A program made the translations under genes and the position numbers. From CAYJPV01 sp964372095 (lineage in GTDB: Bacteria; Acidobacteriota; Vicinamibacteria; Vicinamibacterales; JAKQTR01): 64,000 nucleotides of DNA. Positions 39,806-48,340 of this stretch are shown here, in pieces. Positions within the stretch are counted from its first letter, which is position 1. Every line of letters starts with the position of its first letter. The notes beneath the pieces were generated by a model. That model was given only the letters and a program-made list of their open reading frames with translations, was not told the origin of the DNA and searched no databases. Where the stretch lies: the NCBI GenBank assembly GCA_964372095.1, contig CAYJPV010000024.1, positions 1-64,000 of the forward strand, in the 5' to 3' direction.

Positions 39806-40240
39806 ATGACTATGTCAGCGAAAGCCGTGGTCGGCGCCCTGACGATCGTTGGTGTGTTCCTGCTGGGGTACGCACCCGCATCGCTCACGGCGCGCGCTGA
39901 GCGGGCCGAACGGGTCCGGCTCGAGCACGCCTTGTCGGTGTCGAAGATCCAGATCCAGCTGGGCATGATGAGCTACGAAGTGAACCGGGATAACTACGGG
40001 CTGGCCGGCGAACTCGCGACGGTGTTCTTCGACCAGGTGCGGGCCGAAAGCGGCGGGCCTGCCGATTCCGCGGTGACGAAGTCGTGCCAGGCGATGCTCG
40101 CGCGCCGGGACGAGATCACGTCCGACCTCGCGCTGGCCAGCCCGGCGGTCAAGGCCAAGATCGCGGAGATGTACGCGGACCTCTTCCGCCTGGTGCAGCC
40201 GACGGCCGCAGCGCCGGCACCGGTTCAGTCGATGCCGTGA
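39806..40240 (+). CDS. Small exported or membrane-anchored helical protein, unknown
   Basis: 144 aa. One hydrophobic segment (about 6-28) is followed by a mostly helical domain with one cysteine (near 94). AGGAGG at 39796-39801 sets the start, 15 bp after the CAP gene stop. I do not recognise a family. Its last 92 bp overlap, tail to tail, the end of the O-antigen-ligase-like gene on the other strand, and both frames look coding there. Confidence 0.65.
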   Translation: MTMSAKAVVGALTIVGVFLLGYAPASLTARAERAERVRLEHALSVSKIQIQLGMMSYEVNRDNYGLAGELATVFFDQVRAESGGPADSAVTKSCQAMLARRDEITSDLALASPAVKAKIAEMYADLFRLVQPTAAAPAPVQSMP

Positions 40241-41603
40241 CGCCGGGCGCGTTCGAGTCGAGTCGCGCAGCCAGCACGGCGAACAGGAACCAGTAGTGCC
40301 TGCAGTTGAGCAGGTCGGTCGAGATGGCTTCGATGAGAAAGGCCGCACCGACTCCGGCATACGCCGCCGCGTCCCACCGCCGGTCGGGCGCATCGGCCAG
40401 CAACCGGCGTATCGTCCTCACACCCGCCACGACGATCAGGAACAGCGCGGCAAGCCCGGCGGCCCCGAGTTGGGCCACGGCCCCCAGATAGGTGGAATGG
40501 GGAGTCGTCAACGAGATCGTGGCGGGAAACCGCCCTTCGTCCTGGAGCCCGGCCGTGAAGGCCGGCTGTCCGGCCGGGCCCACCCCGACGGGCCATGAGC
40601 GGCCGATCGCCCGCAGGCTCGCCTCCTTATTGAAGACGTACGTCGTCGGCATGACGACCCATGCTTCGCCCCGCCAGCGCCACGACACGAGCGGACTGCC
40701 GCCGACCAGTTGGGCTGCAGTCATGGCCGGCACCTGGGTTGCGCGCAGCGCCATGACGTGCGAACCCAGCGTGAACACGACCGCGACGACCACCCAGACG
40801 GCGGCCGCCCCCACTCGTGCGCGCCGCGAGCCATGGGGGCCGGCTGGCCGGGCGGATGCAGACATCACCGCCAGAGCTGCGGCGAGACACAGCCCCGTCT
40901 TCGAGACCGTCGCGCCGAGACCCAGCACGAGCAATGCGGCGAGCGCCCGGTCGCGCAACCTCCACCTCTGTCGTGTTCTGGAAGCGACAAACAGCGGAAT
41001 CGCCACGAGCAGGATGCTGGCGAGCATCTGCGGGCCGGCGGTGAAGGCCTGGGCGCGGGCCGCGGCGCCCAGGTACGGGACGGGTGTCTGGGACACCGTG
41101 GCCAGCCGGTTGGGCAGACCGGCCGTTGCCGCGATGCTGCCCAGAATCCCGAGTGCCGCAGCCGTGGCCGCCGCGTATCCGAACCAGTCGCCGACGCGGT
41201 CCAGGAGCTGCGGCGTGGCCGTCAGCCGGACGGCGATGTACAGCACCACCAGGGAGGCCGAACCCAGCGTTTCGAGAAGTCCGGCTCGGCCGGCCGGATC
41301 GTCCGACCATGCGAGGGCGATCACGTGGGCGGCGAACCACGTGCCCGCGGCGGCATCGGCGAGCACGAATCGCCAGCGCACCGCGCCGGACATCCACAGC
41401 ATGGCGGCCGTCGCGGCCAGTCCGATGGCCACGAGTTCGGGCGGCTGGAGCTTGAATCCCAGCCAGGGCAGCACCCACACACAATGGAACGGGAGGACCA
41501 GGAGATACCCGGCCCAGAGCACGGCGACGAGTCTCGCACGGGGGTGGGCCCCCAGCGCGTCACTACGGGCGCGCGCCGGCTGGGGGGTCATGGCCGTCCG
41601 CAC
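40149..41603 (-). CDS. O-antigen ligase/polymerase-like membrane protein (Wzy/WaaL type)
   Basis: 484 aa with about eleven transmembrane helices and a large extracytoplasmic loop (about 300-370) that contains the Wzy_C-type segments AIGRSWPVGVGPAGQ and TTPHSTYLGAVAQLG. Members join or polymerise surface polysaccharides on the outer face of the inner membrane. The GTG start at 41603 has AGGAGG 6 bp upstream; ATG 41591 is an alternative. It overlaps the end of the AdoMet decarboxylase gene by about 40 bp, so the two form an operon. Confidence 0.85.
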   Translation of the reverse strand: MRTAMTPQPARARSDALGAHPRARLVAVLWAGYLLVLPFHCVWVLPWLGFKLQPPELVAIGLAATAAMLWMSGAVRWRFVLADAAAGTWFAAHVIALAWSDDPAGRAGLLETLGSASLVVLYIAVRLTATPQLLDRVGDWFGYAAATAAALGILGSIAATAGLPNRLATVSQTPVPYLGAAARAQAFTAGPQMLASILLVAIPLFVASRTRQRWRLRDRALAALLVLGLGATVSKTGLCLAAALAVMSASARPAGPHGSRRARVGAAAVWVVVAVVFTLGSHVMALRATQVPAMTAAQLVGGSPLVSWRWRGEAWVVMPTTYVFNKEASLRAIGRSWPVGVGPAGQPAFTAGLQDEGRFPATISLTTPHSTYLGAVAQLGAAGLAALFLIVVAGVRTIRRLLADAPDRRWDAAAYAGVGAAFLIEAISTDLLNCRHYWFLFAVLAARLDSNAPGVTASTEPVPALRPSAAPGGRGPRTSPRSWP

Positions 41604-41943
41604 GAGGAACCTCCTGGACCGAGACGTCGCGCGCGCCGAAGGCGCGGCCCAGTTCGGCGACGGCCTCCAGGCTTCTGAGCCGGGTGGAGCAGGAGAAGAT
41701 GTCGACGTGTGCGGTTGCGCTCTCCGGCCAGGTGTGGATGACCGCGTGCGACTCGCTCAGGATGAGGACGCACGTGAGCCCCGTTCCGGGAAACACGTGG
41801 GATGCCATGTGTACGATCGTCGCCCCGGCCCGTTCCAGCGTCGCGACGAACGTCGCGCACACGGCTTCCGGACTCTGTCCGGCGAGCGTCATGCACTCCC
41901 GAAGGTCAACCGCGTAGAGCACGGGCGGAGCGTGGGTCTGCAT
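41563..41943 (-). CDS. speD: S-adenosylmethionine decarboxylase proenzyme (SpeD/SpeH type)
   Basis: 126 aa, the length of class 1B enzymes. The self-processing site is E64-S65 in LSESHAVIHTWPE; S65, H70 and C85 correspond by spacing to the pyruvoyl serine, catalytic histidine and cysteine of the Thermotoga enzyme. It makes decarboxylated SAM for spermidine synthesis; no spermidine synthase is near. ATG 41943 lacks a Shine-Dalgarno sequence, and the predicted promoter would start transcription only about 5 nt upstream, so it is probably leaderless. The upstream ATG at 41958 lies over the -10 box and is unlikely. Confidence 0.88.
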   Translation of the reverse strand: MQTHAPPVLYAVDLRECMTLAGQSPEAVCATFVATLERAGATIVHMASHVFPGTGLTCVLILSESHAVIHTWPESATAHVDIFSCSTRLRSLEAVAELGRAFGARDVSVQEVPRADGHDPPAGARP

Positions 41944-41953
41944 GATGCCCAGC

Positions 41954-42025
41954 AGCATACCGAAGGGCCTCAGACCGCGGCTGTTCAATATTGGACAGCG
42001 TCCTCGAGGCCCCCCGCCGTACGAT
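41954..42025. promoter_or_regulatory. Symmetric CRP-type site between speD and the DUF3494 gene
   Basis: The dyad TGTTC-AATATT-GGACA (41982-41997) has -10 hexamers at equal distance on both sides: TACGAT (42020-42025, plus strand) and TATGCT (41959 to 41954, minus strand), each 30.5 bp from the dyad centre. Predicted starts are near 42031 for the DUF3494 gene (leader about 48 nt, with aaggag) and 41948 for speD (leader about 5 nt, no ribosome site). One bound dimer could activate both directions. Confidence 0.6.
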
Positions 42026-42078
42026 CCTCGCTGGTACGGACACGAGCGCACCGTCATTCGCACACAAGGAGAAGCACC

Positions 42079-42897
42079 ATGAATCGCAGCAGAGCCAGGC
42101 TCCTGACAGGCGTGGCACTTGCCGCGCTCCTCACCGGACCCACCTTCGCCCTGGCCCAGACCGCTCCGTCGCTGGGAACAGCCCAGAGTTTCGCCGTCCT
42201 GGGCGGCTCGACCGTCACGAACACGGGCACGAGCGTGGTCACTGGCGATCTGGGCGTCAGCCCGGGCGGCGCCGTCGTCGGGTTCCCCCCCGGGACCGTG
42301 GCGTCCGGCACTATTCACGCCGCTGACGCGGCGGCGCTGGCCGCGCAGAACTCCGTGACCACGGCGTACAACGACCTGGCCGGACAGGCGTGCACGCAGG
42401 TGTTGACGGGGCTGGATCTCGGTGGGATGACGCTCACGCCCGGCGTCTATTGTTTCGCGACCTCGGCTCAATTGACGGGCACGCTCACGCTGAACGCCCA
42501 GGGTAATGCGAGTGCCGTCTTCGTCTTCAAGATCGGCAGCACCTTGACCACCGCAAGCGGGTCGGCGGTCGTGATGAGCAACGGCGGATCACCGTGCAAC
42601 GTCTTCTGGCAGGTGGGTAGTTCCGCGACCCTCGGGACGAGCAGCACGTTTGGGGGAAGCATCCTGGCGTTGACGAGCATCACGCTCACCACGACCGCCA
42701 ACGCAACGGGCCGGTTGCTGGCGCGAAACGGTGCCGTGACGCTCGATACCAACAACGTGACCGTCCTGCCCTGCGCGCTCGGGCCCGTCCCGACGCTGCC
42801 CCAGTGGGGAGCGCCGCTCCTGGCTCTGGGGCTGAGTTCCATCGGATACGTGATGCTCCGCCGCCGCCGGAGAGTGGGAGCGGTGCCGGCGCGTTAA
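42079..42897 (+). CDS. DUF3494 ice-binding-family surface protein with IPTL-type C-terminal anchor
   Basis: 272 aa. Signal peptide ending near TFALAQ; DUF3494 domain (about 30-235) with LGTAQSFAVLGGSTVTNTG, SVVTGDLGVSPG and the ice-binding-like strands GTLTLNAQGNASAVFVF, NVFWQVGSSATLGTSSTFGG. The C-terminus is PVPTLPQWGAPLLALGLSS followed by a hydrophobic stretch and RRRRR, an IPTL-type sorting signal. Despite the family name the role is often adhesion or unknown. The aaggag at 42066-42071 sets the start. It shares a divergent regulatory region with speD. Confidence 0.92.
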   Translation: MNRSRARLLTGVALAALLTGPTFALAQTAPSLGTAQSFAVLGGSTVTNTGTSVVTGDLGVSPGGAVVGFPPGTVASGTIHAADAAALAAQNSVTTAYNDLAGQACTQVLTGLDLGGMTLTPGVYCFATSAQLTGTLTLNAQGNASAVFVFKIGSTLTTASGSAVVMSNGGSPCNVFWQVGSSATLGTSSTFGGSILALTSITLTTTANATGRLLARNGAVTLDTNNVTVLPCALGPVPTLPQWGAPLLALGLSSIGYVMLRRRRRVGAVPAR

Positions 42898-42903
42898 GCC
42901 GTG

Positions 42904-42930
42904 CCTGGGCCGGGCACCGCCCGGCCCAGG
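42904..42930. terminator. GC-rich hairpin between convergent genes
   Basis: A perfect 12-bp stem (42904-42915 with 42919-42930) and a 3-nt loop lies 6 bp after the DUF3494 gene stop and 17 bp before the end of the convergent small gene. There is no T-tract, so it may act as a bidirectional pause or stability hairpin. Confidence 0.6.
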
Positions 42931-42947
42931 ACGTTCTCATCGGCACG

Positions 42948-43097
42948 TCAGGCGATTCGCCGGCCCTGCAGCAGCCTGATCACCAGCACCACGACTGCCA
43001 CGACGAGCAGGATGTGAATGAACCCGCCGACGGTGTAGGAACTGACGAGACCGAGTACCCACAAGACGAGCAGTACGACGAAGACTGTCCAGAGCAT
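42948..43097 (-). CDS. Small hydrophobic protein, lmo0937/DUF5670 family
   Basis: 49 aa: MLWTVFVVLLVLWVLGLVSS, then YTVGGFIHILLVVAVVVLVI and the basic tail RLLQGRRIA. This is the standard size and sequence type of lmo0937-family two-helix membrane proteins, seen in many soil bacteria in stress clusters. A strong GGAGG lies about 4-5 bp before the ATG (aaggaggtagtgATG on the minus strand). It is easily missed because of its size. The function is unknown. Confidence 0.9.
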   Translation of the reverse strand: MLWTVFVVLLVLWVLGLVSSYTVGGFIHILLVVAVVVLVIRLLQGRRIA

Positions 43098-43141
43098 CAC
43101 TACCTCCTTCGCGGACCGACCACCATGTCCGCGCCATCCGA

Positions 43142-43585
43142 TTAACGACCCGTCCTTCTTGGCACCGACGCGTCGGACTCCAGACCCAGCCGGGCCAGCA
43201 GGCGCCGGGCCTCGTTGAGGTCCGCTTCAAAACCCGCCAGGTCCCGTTGCGTCACCACGGCTCCAACGCGGCGCTCGACGCTTCGCGCCTGCGCGCGACG
43301 CAGCACCGCTCGCGCAGTCTCGAGTTTGCGGCTCGCGGAGGCGTACTTCCGTTCGTGCAGGTCGACACGGGCCCCAAGCAGGGCCGCGTGGGCCTCGTTC
43401 AGGTCGTTGCGCACCGCCGACGACTGCAAGGACCGATCGAGGTTCGCCCGTTCACGGGCCATCCACAGCCCGCCCGCCACGACCGCCATCAGCACCGCCG
43501 TCAGGACGACGAACACCATCGGGGTGGTCAACGGCCCAACAGACCCCGACGTGCGGCAACAGGCTGGATGGGCTGCGACCGTCAT
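43142..43585 (-). CDS. Membrane-anchored coiled-coil protein, unknown
   Basis: 147 aa. One transmembrane helix (about 23-43) is followed by a charged helical domain with coiled-coil character (LNEAHAALLGARVDLHERKY, KLETARAVLRRAQARSVERR, FEADLNEARRLLARLGLES). Its ATG overlaps the stop of the class A PBP gene (ATGA), so the two are translationally coupled and may work together at the envelope. No family recognised. Confidence 0.75.
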   Translation of the reverse strand: MTVAAHPACCRTSGSVGPLTTPMVFVVLTAVLMAVVAGGLWMARERANLDRSLQSSAVRNDLNEAHAALLGARVDLHERKYASASRKLETARAVLRRAQARSVERRVGAVVTQRDLAGFEADLNEARRLLARLGLESDASVPRRTGR

Positions 43586-45906
43586 GGTGCTCTCCGGTGC
43601 ACGGCCTGCCGCCCCAGACCGCCGTCACTGGAGCCCTCGGCCCGCTCTCCATCCGTGGTGTCGCCGACGCTCGGCGTGCCGGCGGACCGCCTAGCCAGGT
43701 ATTGATCAATCCCCTGCTCGATCGTGCGCGGGAAACGCGGTGTCGGCCCGGCCAGTTGCGCCTGGTGGATGCGAAGCATGATCTCGCGAAAGACCGGCAG
43801 CGCTGTCCGGCCGCCGGTCTCTCTCGTGCCCAGCGGACGGTTGTCGTCGAAACCGATCCGGACCGCGACGGTGATGCCACCCGGGCCGTATGTGGAACCC
43901 ACGAACAGCGCGTCCCGGTAGTCGCTGGTCGTTCCGGTCTTGCCCATGACCGGAATCGGGAAGTCACGGCGGTCGAGCACGTTGGCGGTCCCGCCCGGAA
44001 TACGCACGACACCGCGCAGCCCTTCCTGGACCTTGCGCAGGGCGCCGGACTGGATGACCCGCGTTCCCGGGCGTGCCACGTACACGTCCTCGCCGGACGA
44101 GTCCGTGACCCGTGCGAGCACGTACGGCTCCGCCAGGATGCCCGACGCAATCCCTCGATACGCATCCGCCAGCTCCAGGAGGCGCACCTCGGACGCACCC
44201 AGCGCCGTTGAGAGATACGGCTGCAGCGGCGAGCGGATGCCCATCTGGCGGGCTGCGCGAATCACGGTATGGACGCCGATCTGGCGCGTCAGCCAGACCG
44301 CCACGGCATTGCGGGACTCTGCCAGCGCCTGGCGAACCGGGATCGGGCCTTTGAAGACATGGTCGTAGTTGGCGATGAGCTTGGAACCGCCGTTCCCCAT
44401 GGGCACCTGGATGGGCTCGTCGGGCACCTCGGTGTCCAGGTCGAGACCTGATTCGAACGCGGCCAGGTACACCAGCGGCTTCATGGCGGATCCCGGCTGG
44501 CGCAGCGATTCGGTGACTCGGTTGTAATCGGAGTAACGCGTGTCGCGATCGTTGTAGACCTGCCGCCCGCCCGCCTCGGCCAGGATTGCGCCGTCGGCGT
44601 TGCGGAGCACGACCACCGAGCCCTGAATCGTGCCCGCCGACGCGGGATGGCGCTTCTCATACGAGGCCAGCCCGTGCTCGAGCGCGTCGTTGACGACGGT
44701 CTGCACGCGGGCGTCAATCGTCGAGCGCACGATGATCCGCCCCTGGAACAGATCTTCGACGCCGAATCGTCCAGCGCCGCGCTGGGTCAGCTCGCTGAGG
44801 ACGTGCTCGATGGCGGCGGGTGCCTGCGTCTTGATCGGGTTTCGTGTCACCACGTGGATCGGCTCGCCCTGGCAGCGCGTAGCGAGGGCCAACGGGATGT
44901 AAGCGTTGCTCGCCATCAGGGCCAGAATCTGGTTCCGGCGGGCCAGCGTTCGCCGATTGCCCGGCACGGGCGCATAGTCGCGAGGGGATTTGCTGATGGC
45001 CGCCAGCAGCGCCGCGGTGCCCGCGTCGTCCGGGCCGAGACTGGAGAGACGTTTGCCGAAGTAGTACTCGGAGGCCGCTGCGAAACCATAACGGCCGTTG
45101 CCCAGGTAGATGAAGCTCGCGTAACGCGCGAAGATCTCCCGCTTGGCCTGCTGCGAACCATATCGTCGCCGCATCTCTCGTTCGAGCCAGAGCGTGAGGC
45201 GCACTTCTTCCATCTTGCGCAGGAGCTTGTTCATGGCGGGAGCGCCGAGCAGCACCGACAGGAGCCGGGGCGGGGCCAGGCCGGCATGGAACACCGGATC
45301 CTCATTGGTGCGGCTCGTCAGGATCTGCAGGAAGTAGCCGCGCACGAGTTGTTGCGTCAGCGTCGAACCACCCTGCGGGAGCCGCAGGCGGAACCCGCTG
45401 TCGCCGTTCCACCACTCAGCCAGTGAACGCGCGGCCGTCTTCTGAATGACGCGCGGCAGCACGCGGTAGTCCACGCCGGTATGCGAGAAGAAGTGTTTGT
45501 CCTCTGCGGCCAGGATGGCCTGCCGGAGGATGGTGGGGATCTGGTCGTACGTCACGACCTGGCGGTACTCGCGTGCCAGTTCGATCAGGACCGCGCCATG
45601 CGCGTCTCGAATGATGCCGGTGGTGGGAGGCTCGAACCGGATAAACGCCGCGAGATCAGGCAGGCCGGCGCGCTCGAAGTACACATGGTGCACCAACCAG
45701 ACCGCGGGAGACAGCACGACGGTCGCCGTGAGGGCAGCGACGGCCAGCAGCACCATCAGGCGTCGCCTGGTGGCCCACATGCGAGCGGCGAACCGGCGCG
45801 TGACGCGGATCCCCGCGCGGAACGCCCGGATCCGTTCGCGCGGCTCGCCTGACGGCGAGACCGGGTCGTCCGGCGACGGTCCGTGGGCGCGGGTCGTGTC
45901 GGTCAT
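43582..45906 (-). CDS. Class A penicillin-binding protein (GT51 transglycosylase / transpeptidase)
   Basis: 774 aa. Cytoplasmic tail, one membrane helix (50-70), GT51 domain with catalytic E135 in LAAEDKHFFSHTGVDY and GGSTLTQQL, then a transpeptidase domain with SxxK in PGSAMKPL (near 473), SxN in ESRNA and KTG in MGKTGTTSD (near 656). It polymerises and cross-links peptidoglycan. The ATG at 45906 has no Shine-Dalgarno sequence, in line with a predicted transcription start only about 3 nt upstream. The next gene is a coupled coiled-coil membrane protein. Confidence 0.95.
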   Translation of the reverse strand: MTDTTRAHGPSPDDPVSPSGEPRERIRAFRAGIRVTRRFAARMWATRRRLMVLLAVAALTATVVLSPAVWLVHHVYFERAGLPDLAAFIRFEPPTTGIIRDAHGAVLIELAREYRQVVTYDQIPTILRQAILAAEDKHFFSHTGVDYRVLPRVIQKTAARSLAEWWNGDSGFRLRLPQGGSTLTQQLVRGYFLQILTSRTNEDPVFHAGLAPPRLLSVLLGAPAMNKLLRKMEEVRLTLWLEREMRRRYGSQQAKREIFARYASFIYLGNGRYGFAAASEYYFGKRLSSLGPDDAGTAALLAAISKSPRDYAPVPGNRRTLARRNQILALMASNAYIPLALATRCQGEPIHVVTRNPIKTQAPAAIEHVLSELTQRGAGRFGVEDLFQGRIIVRSTIDARVQTVVNDALEHGLASYEKRHPASAGTIQGSVVVLRNADGAILAEAGGRQVYNDRDTRYSDYNRVTESLRQPGSAMKPLVYLAAFESGLDLDTEVPDEPIQVPMGNGGSKLIANYDHVFKGPIPVRQALAESRNAVAVWLTRQIGVHTVIRAARQMGIRSPLQPYLSTALGASEVRLLELADAYRGIASGILAEPYVLARVTDSSGEDVYVARPGTRVIQSGALRKVQEGLRGVVRIPGGTANVLDRRDFPIPVMGKTGTTSDYRDALFVGSTYGPGGITVAVRIGFDDNRPLGTRETGGRTALPVFREIMLRIHQAQLAGPTPRFPRTIEQGIDQYLARRSAGTPSVGDTTDGERAEGSSDGGLGRQAVHRRAP

Positions 45907-45915
45907 GTCCAGACC

Positions 45916-45958
45916 AGCATGGTGGAGTGGACGACGAACGTCTGTTCACTCTTGCACA
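45916..45958 (-). promoter_or_regulatory. CRP-type site for the class A PBP gene (weaker -10)
   Basis: TGTTC-ACTCTT-GCACA (45943-45958) is an exact pattern match. On the minus strand a hexamer CATGCT begins at 45921, 29.5 bp from the dyad centre; the first base is C where T is expected. The predicted start near 45909 would make the PBP message essentially leaderless. Confidence 0.4.
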
Positions 45959-45988
45959 ACATCGAGGCGCCCGGCCCAGGGCGCACCC

Positions 45989-46031
45989 TGTTCCCAATAG
46001 GACAGACACGCCTCATCCGTCCACCTAGGAT
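45989..46031 (+). promoter_or_regulatory. CRP-type class II site for the exported barrel-like protein gene
   Basis: TGTTC-CCAATA-GGACA (45989-46004) has its centre exactly 29.5 bp before TAGGAT (46026-46031). The predicted start near 46038 gives a leader of about 59 nt with gggagg (46086-46091) before ATG 46097. The half-sites are the same as in the speD/DUF3494 site. Confidence 0.6.
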
Positions 46032-46096
46032 GTGTCGAGGAAGAGTCGTGCATCGTGCACGGTTCGTCCGGTTGGGTTAATCACTGGGAGGTCAGG

Positions 46097-47749
46097 ATGA
46101 GTTATGTACTTCTTCGTCGTGTGTGTGCGATCGGTGCGGGCGCCGTCGTGGTGGGCCTGGCGCTCGCGTCAACGGCCGTCGGTCAGAGTGCCAGCCCGGA
46201 CGGCTGGTACCATGCCAGCCGGCTCGGCGGGTCCACGGCGTTCTACGCGCCACCGCTGAAATCCGCTGCCGGTCTGAAGGTGATGCTGGCCAAGAAGGGC
46301 ATCGCCGACGACATCCGGCTCGTGCTGCGCGATGCCGGCACGCCAGACACGATCGATGGCGTGCTCGCGGTGCTCGCCTCGACGGACGCCGCGGTGAAGG
46401 GCGGTTCCTGCGACGCGGCGACGCCAGCCGATGGGACCCTGGTGGAATGCGACTTCCAGCCAGGATCGACCCTGTTGTGGATGGCCCAGCGGCCGAATAT
46501 CCGCAAGGGCATCCGCACACCAGGCCGGCTCGAGCGTGTCCGATGGAACGCCACTCAGCCCTTCAAGGCGTTCTTGTTCCGCGTGACGAGCGATTACAAG
46601 ATCTACACCTATGTGATGCCGCTGGCGTGCGCCAACCTGTCGCTGATGTCGGTGACCGAGATCGAGGGCGCGCCCGTTGACGTCACCGCCGACCGGTCGT
46701 GCGATCCGGCGACGGGCATCATGCGCGCGACCATCACGGGATCCAGCAAGGACCTCGCGCGCGTGTCACGGGTAAGCGTGGCCCTGGACGGCCAGCCGGT
46801 GGGCGAAATCACCGGGTCGTCGTGGACCTTCATCGCCAGCAAGCCCGGCACGTACACGTTCGACGCCACGGACACGAAGGGCAGACCGTACCCCATGGTC
46901 CGGCGTTCGCTGCGCCTGGACCCGTGCCCGCCGCCCCCGGCGCCGAAGACGATTGTCGCTCCGACGTGCAGCGTGGAGCTGTCGTACACCCAGGTGAAGC
47001 GGGCGTACGAGATTCGCGTCGATGCCACGGGCAGCTCCATCGGCACGGGCGGGGCGTTCCCGACCGTCACGGTCGACGTGCGTGACGCGTCCGGCGCGGT
47101 CGTCGGGCAGCAACTGGTCATGGACGGCAGCCGCGTCTCCACAATCGTCGTTCCCAGGCCCGGTTCGTATCGGGCGACGGCCACGGTGACGACGCCATCG
47201 GCGATCGAGGTCGGAACCAACCGTTACGAAGGGTCCTCAACGTGCGAAGCCAGCATCATGATCGAGAAGCCGGCCGCCGGCGGCGCGTCGGTGTTCTTCG
47301 ACGTGCTCGGCGGCAAGGAACGCCGTGTGCGTCCGATCGAGGATACCGATCTTGAATTCGCCCAGTGCTCGCCGCTCCTCGGCGTGAAGCTCGGAATCGC
47401 GCGTCGTTTCCCGTCGAACTGGGAGGTGGCCGGGGCCGTCGGTGCCGCCATCAGTCTGGCCACCGGTGACGACAAGGTTCAGGAATCCGCATTGTTCGTC
47501 GATGCCGAGATCAACCGGCACCTGTCCGGGGGCGCCTTCATCGGCACCGGGCTCTCGCTCTGGGATCTGACCCGCAGCGACACGTGGACGCCCGCGTGGC
47601 TCCTGCACTTCGGCGTTCCGTTGTCGAAGGGCTCCAGGTATCCCATCCACTTCATCGCCGAAGGCCGGCTGTTCTTCGACCACGCTGACGACATCCAGAG
47701 CAACTACCTGGTGTGGGGCGGCGTGCGCGTGAACCTCAGCAGGCGGTAG
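46097..47749 (+). CDS. Exported protein with Ig-like region and possible C-terminal beta-barrel
   Basis: 550 aa. Signal peptide ending near ASTAVGQ. The middle has beta-sandwich-like segments (VSVALDGQPVGEITGSSWTF, PGTYTFDATDTKGR, GSYRATATVTTP). The last 150 residues show alternating amphipathic strands and end in an aromatic/Arg residue (WGGVRVNLSRR), suggesting a small outer-membrane barrel. No family recognised. gggagg at 46086-46091 sets the start. It may head a transcript with the two small membrane-protein genes downstream. Confidence 0.7.
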   Translation: MSYVLLRRVCAIGAGAVVVGLALASTAVGQSASPDGWYHASRLGGSTAFYAPPLKSAAGLKVMLAKKGIADDIRLVLRDAGTPDTIDGVLAVLASTDAAVKGGSCDAATPADGTLVECDFQPGSTLLWMAQRPNIRKGIRTPGRLERVRWNATQPFKAFLFRVTSDYKIYTYVMPLACANLSLMSVTEIEGAPVDVTADRSCDPATGIMRATITGSSKDLARVSRVSVALDGQPVGEITGSSWTFIASKPGTYTFDATDTKGRPYPMVRRSLRLDPCPPPPAPKTIVAPTCSVELSYTQVKRAYEIRVDATGSSIGTGGAFPTVTVDVRDASGAVVGQQLVMDGSRVSTIVVPRPGSYRATATVTTPSAIEVGTNRYEGSSTCEASIMIEKPAAGGASVFFDVLGGKERRVRPIEDTDLEFAQCSPLLGVKLGIARRFPSNWEVAGAVGAAISLATGDDKVQESALFVDAEINRHLSGGAFIGTGLSLWDLTRSDTWTPAWLLHFGVPLSKGSRYPIHFIAEGRLFFDHADDIQSNYLVWGGVRVNLSRR

Positions 47750-47837
47750 TGATCGGGCGCACGCCTTGTCCGGACGAACGGCATCGGGCCGCCGGTCCGG
47801 CGGCGGGTGCACTTCGTCGCAGCCAAAGGACCATGTC

Positions 47838-48113
47838 ATGACATTCACACTGGCGCAGCTCGTGATCCTCGTCATCATCGCGGCCATCTGCGGCGCGATC
47901 GGCAAGGCGATTGCCGGCGGCGTCCGCGGCGGTCTCCTCCTGTCCATCGCCCTGGGTTTCGTCGGCGCCATCGTCGGGCCCTGGATCGCGAGACAGCTCG
48001 CGCTGCCCGAGCCTTTCATGATCCACATCAGCGGGCACCCGTTCCCGGTCCTGTGGTCGATCATCGGCGCCGCGGTCGTCGTGGCGGTCCTGCACCTGAT
48101 CTCCAGACGGTAG
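47838..48113 (+). CDS. GlsB/YeaQ/YmgE-family small membrane protein
   Basis: 91 aa with three transmembrane helices. The family pattern ILVIIAAICGAIGKAIAGG, ALGFVGAIVGPWIARQL and WSIIGAAVVVAVLHLI is plain. These are the transglycosylase-associated stress-response membrane proteins. A second ATG 5 bp upstream is out of frame and stops at once. It lies 88 bp after the exported protein gene and 20 bp before another small membrane gene. Confidence 0.92.
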   Translation: MTFTLAQLVILVIIAAICGAIGKAIAGGVRGGLLLSIALGFVGAIVGPWIARQLALPEPFMIHISGHPFPVLWSIIGAAVVVAVLHLISRR

Positions 48114-48133
48114 ACGACGGCAAGGAGGGTGAT

Positions 48134-48340
48134 ATGCGGTTGATTGGAATCGTGATCCTGGCGGTCGGGATCCTCGCGCTCGCCTACGGCGGATTCAGCT
48201 ACACCAGAGAGACCCACGATGCGAAGGTGGGCCCGCTGGACATCTCGATCACCGAGAAGGAGCGGGTCAACGTCCCCGTATGGGGCGGCGTGGTCCTTAC
48301 CGTGGTGGGGGCAGGGTTGCTGCTCCGCGGGAAGAAATAG
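48134..48340 (+). CDS. Two-helix small membrane protein, unknown
   Basis: 68 aa: helix 1 LIGIVILAVGILALAYGGFS, a charged loop RETHDAKVGPLDISITEKER, helix 2 VWGGVVLTVVGAGLLL and a basic end RGKK. aaggagg at 48122-48128 sets the start. It resembles DUF3185-like proteins but I am not certain. Its last 44 bp overlap the end of the convergent P-type ATPase gene. Confidence 0.8.
   Translation: MRLIGIVILAVGILALAYGGFSYTRETHDAKVGPLDISITEKERVNVPVWGGVVLTVVGAGLLLRGKK

Noticed and set aside
40492..42078. N-terminal extension of the DUF3494 frame by over 500 codons
   Set aside because: It runs antisense to the ligase and speD genes; the signal peptide and aaggag place the start at 42079.
43151..43166. 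Possible regulon site upstream of the lmo0937-like gene (CGTCC-TTCTTG-GCACC)
   Set aside because: Two fixed positions mismatch, it lies inside the upstream coding region and no -10 hexamer is at the right distance.
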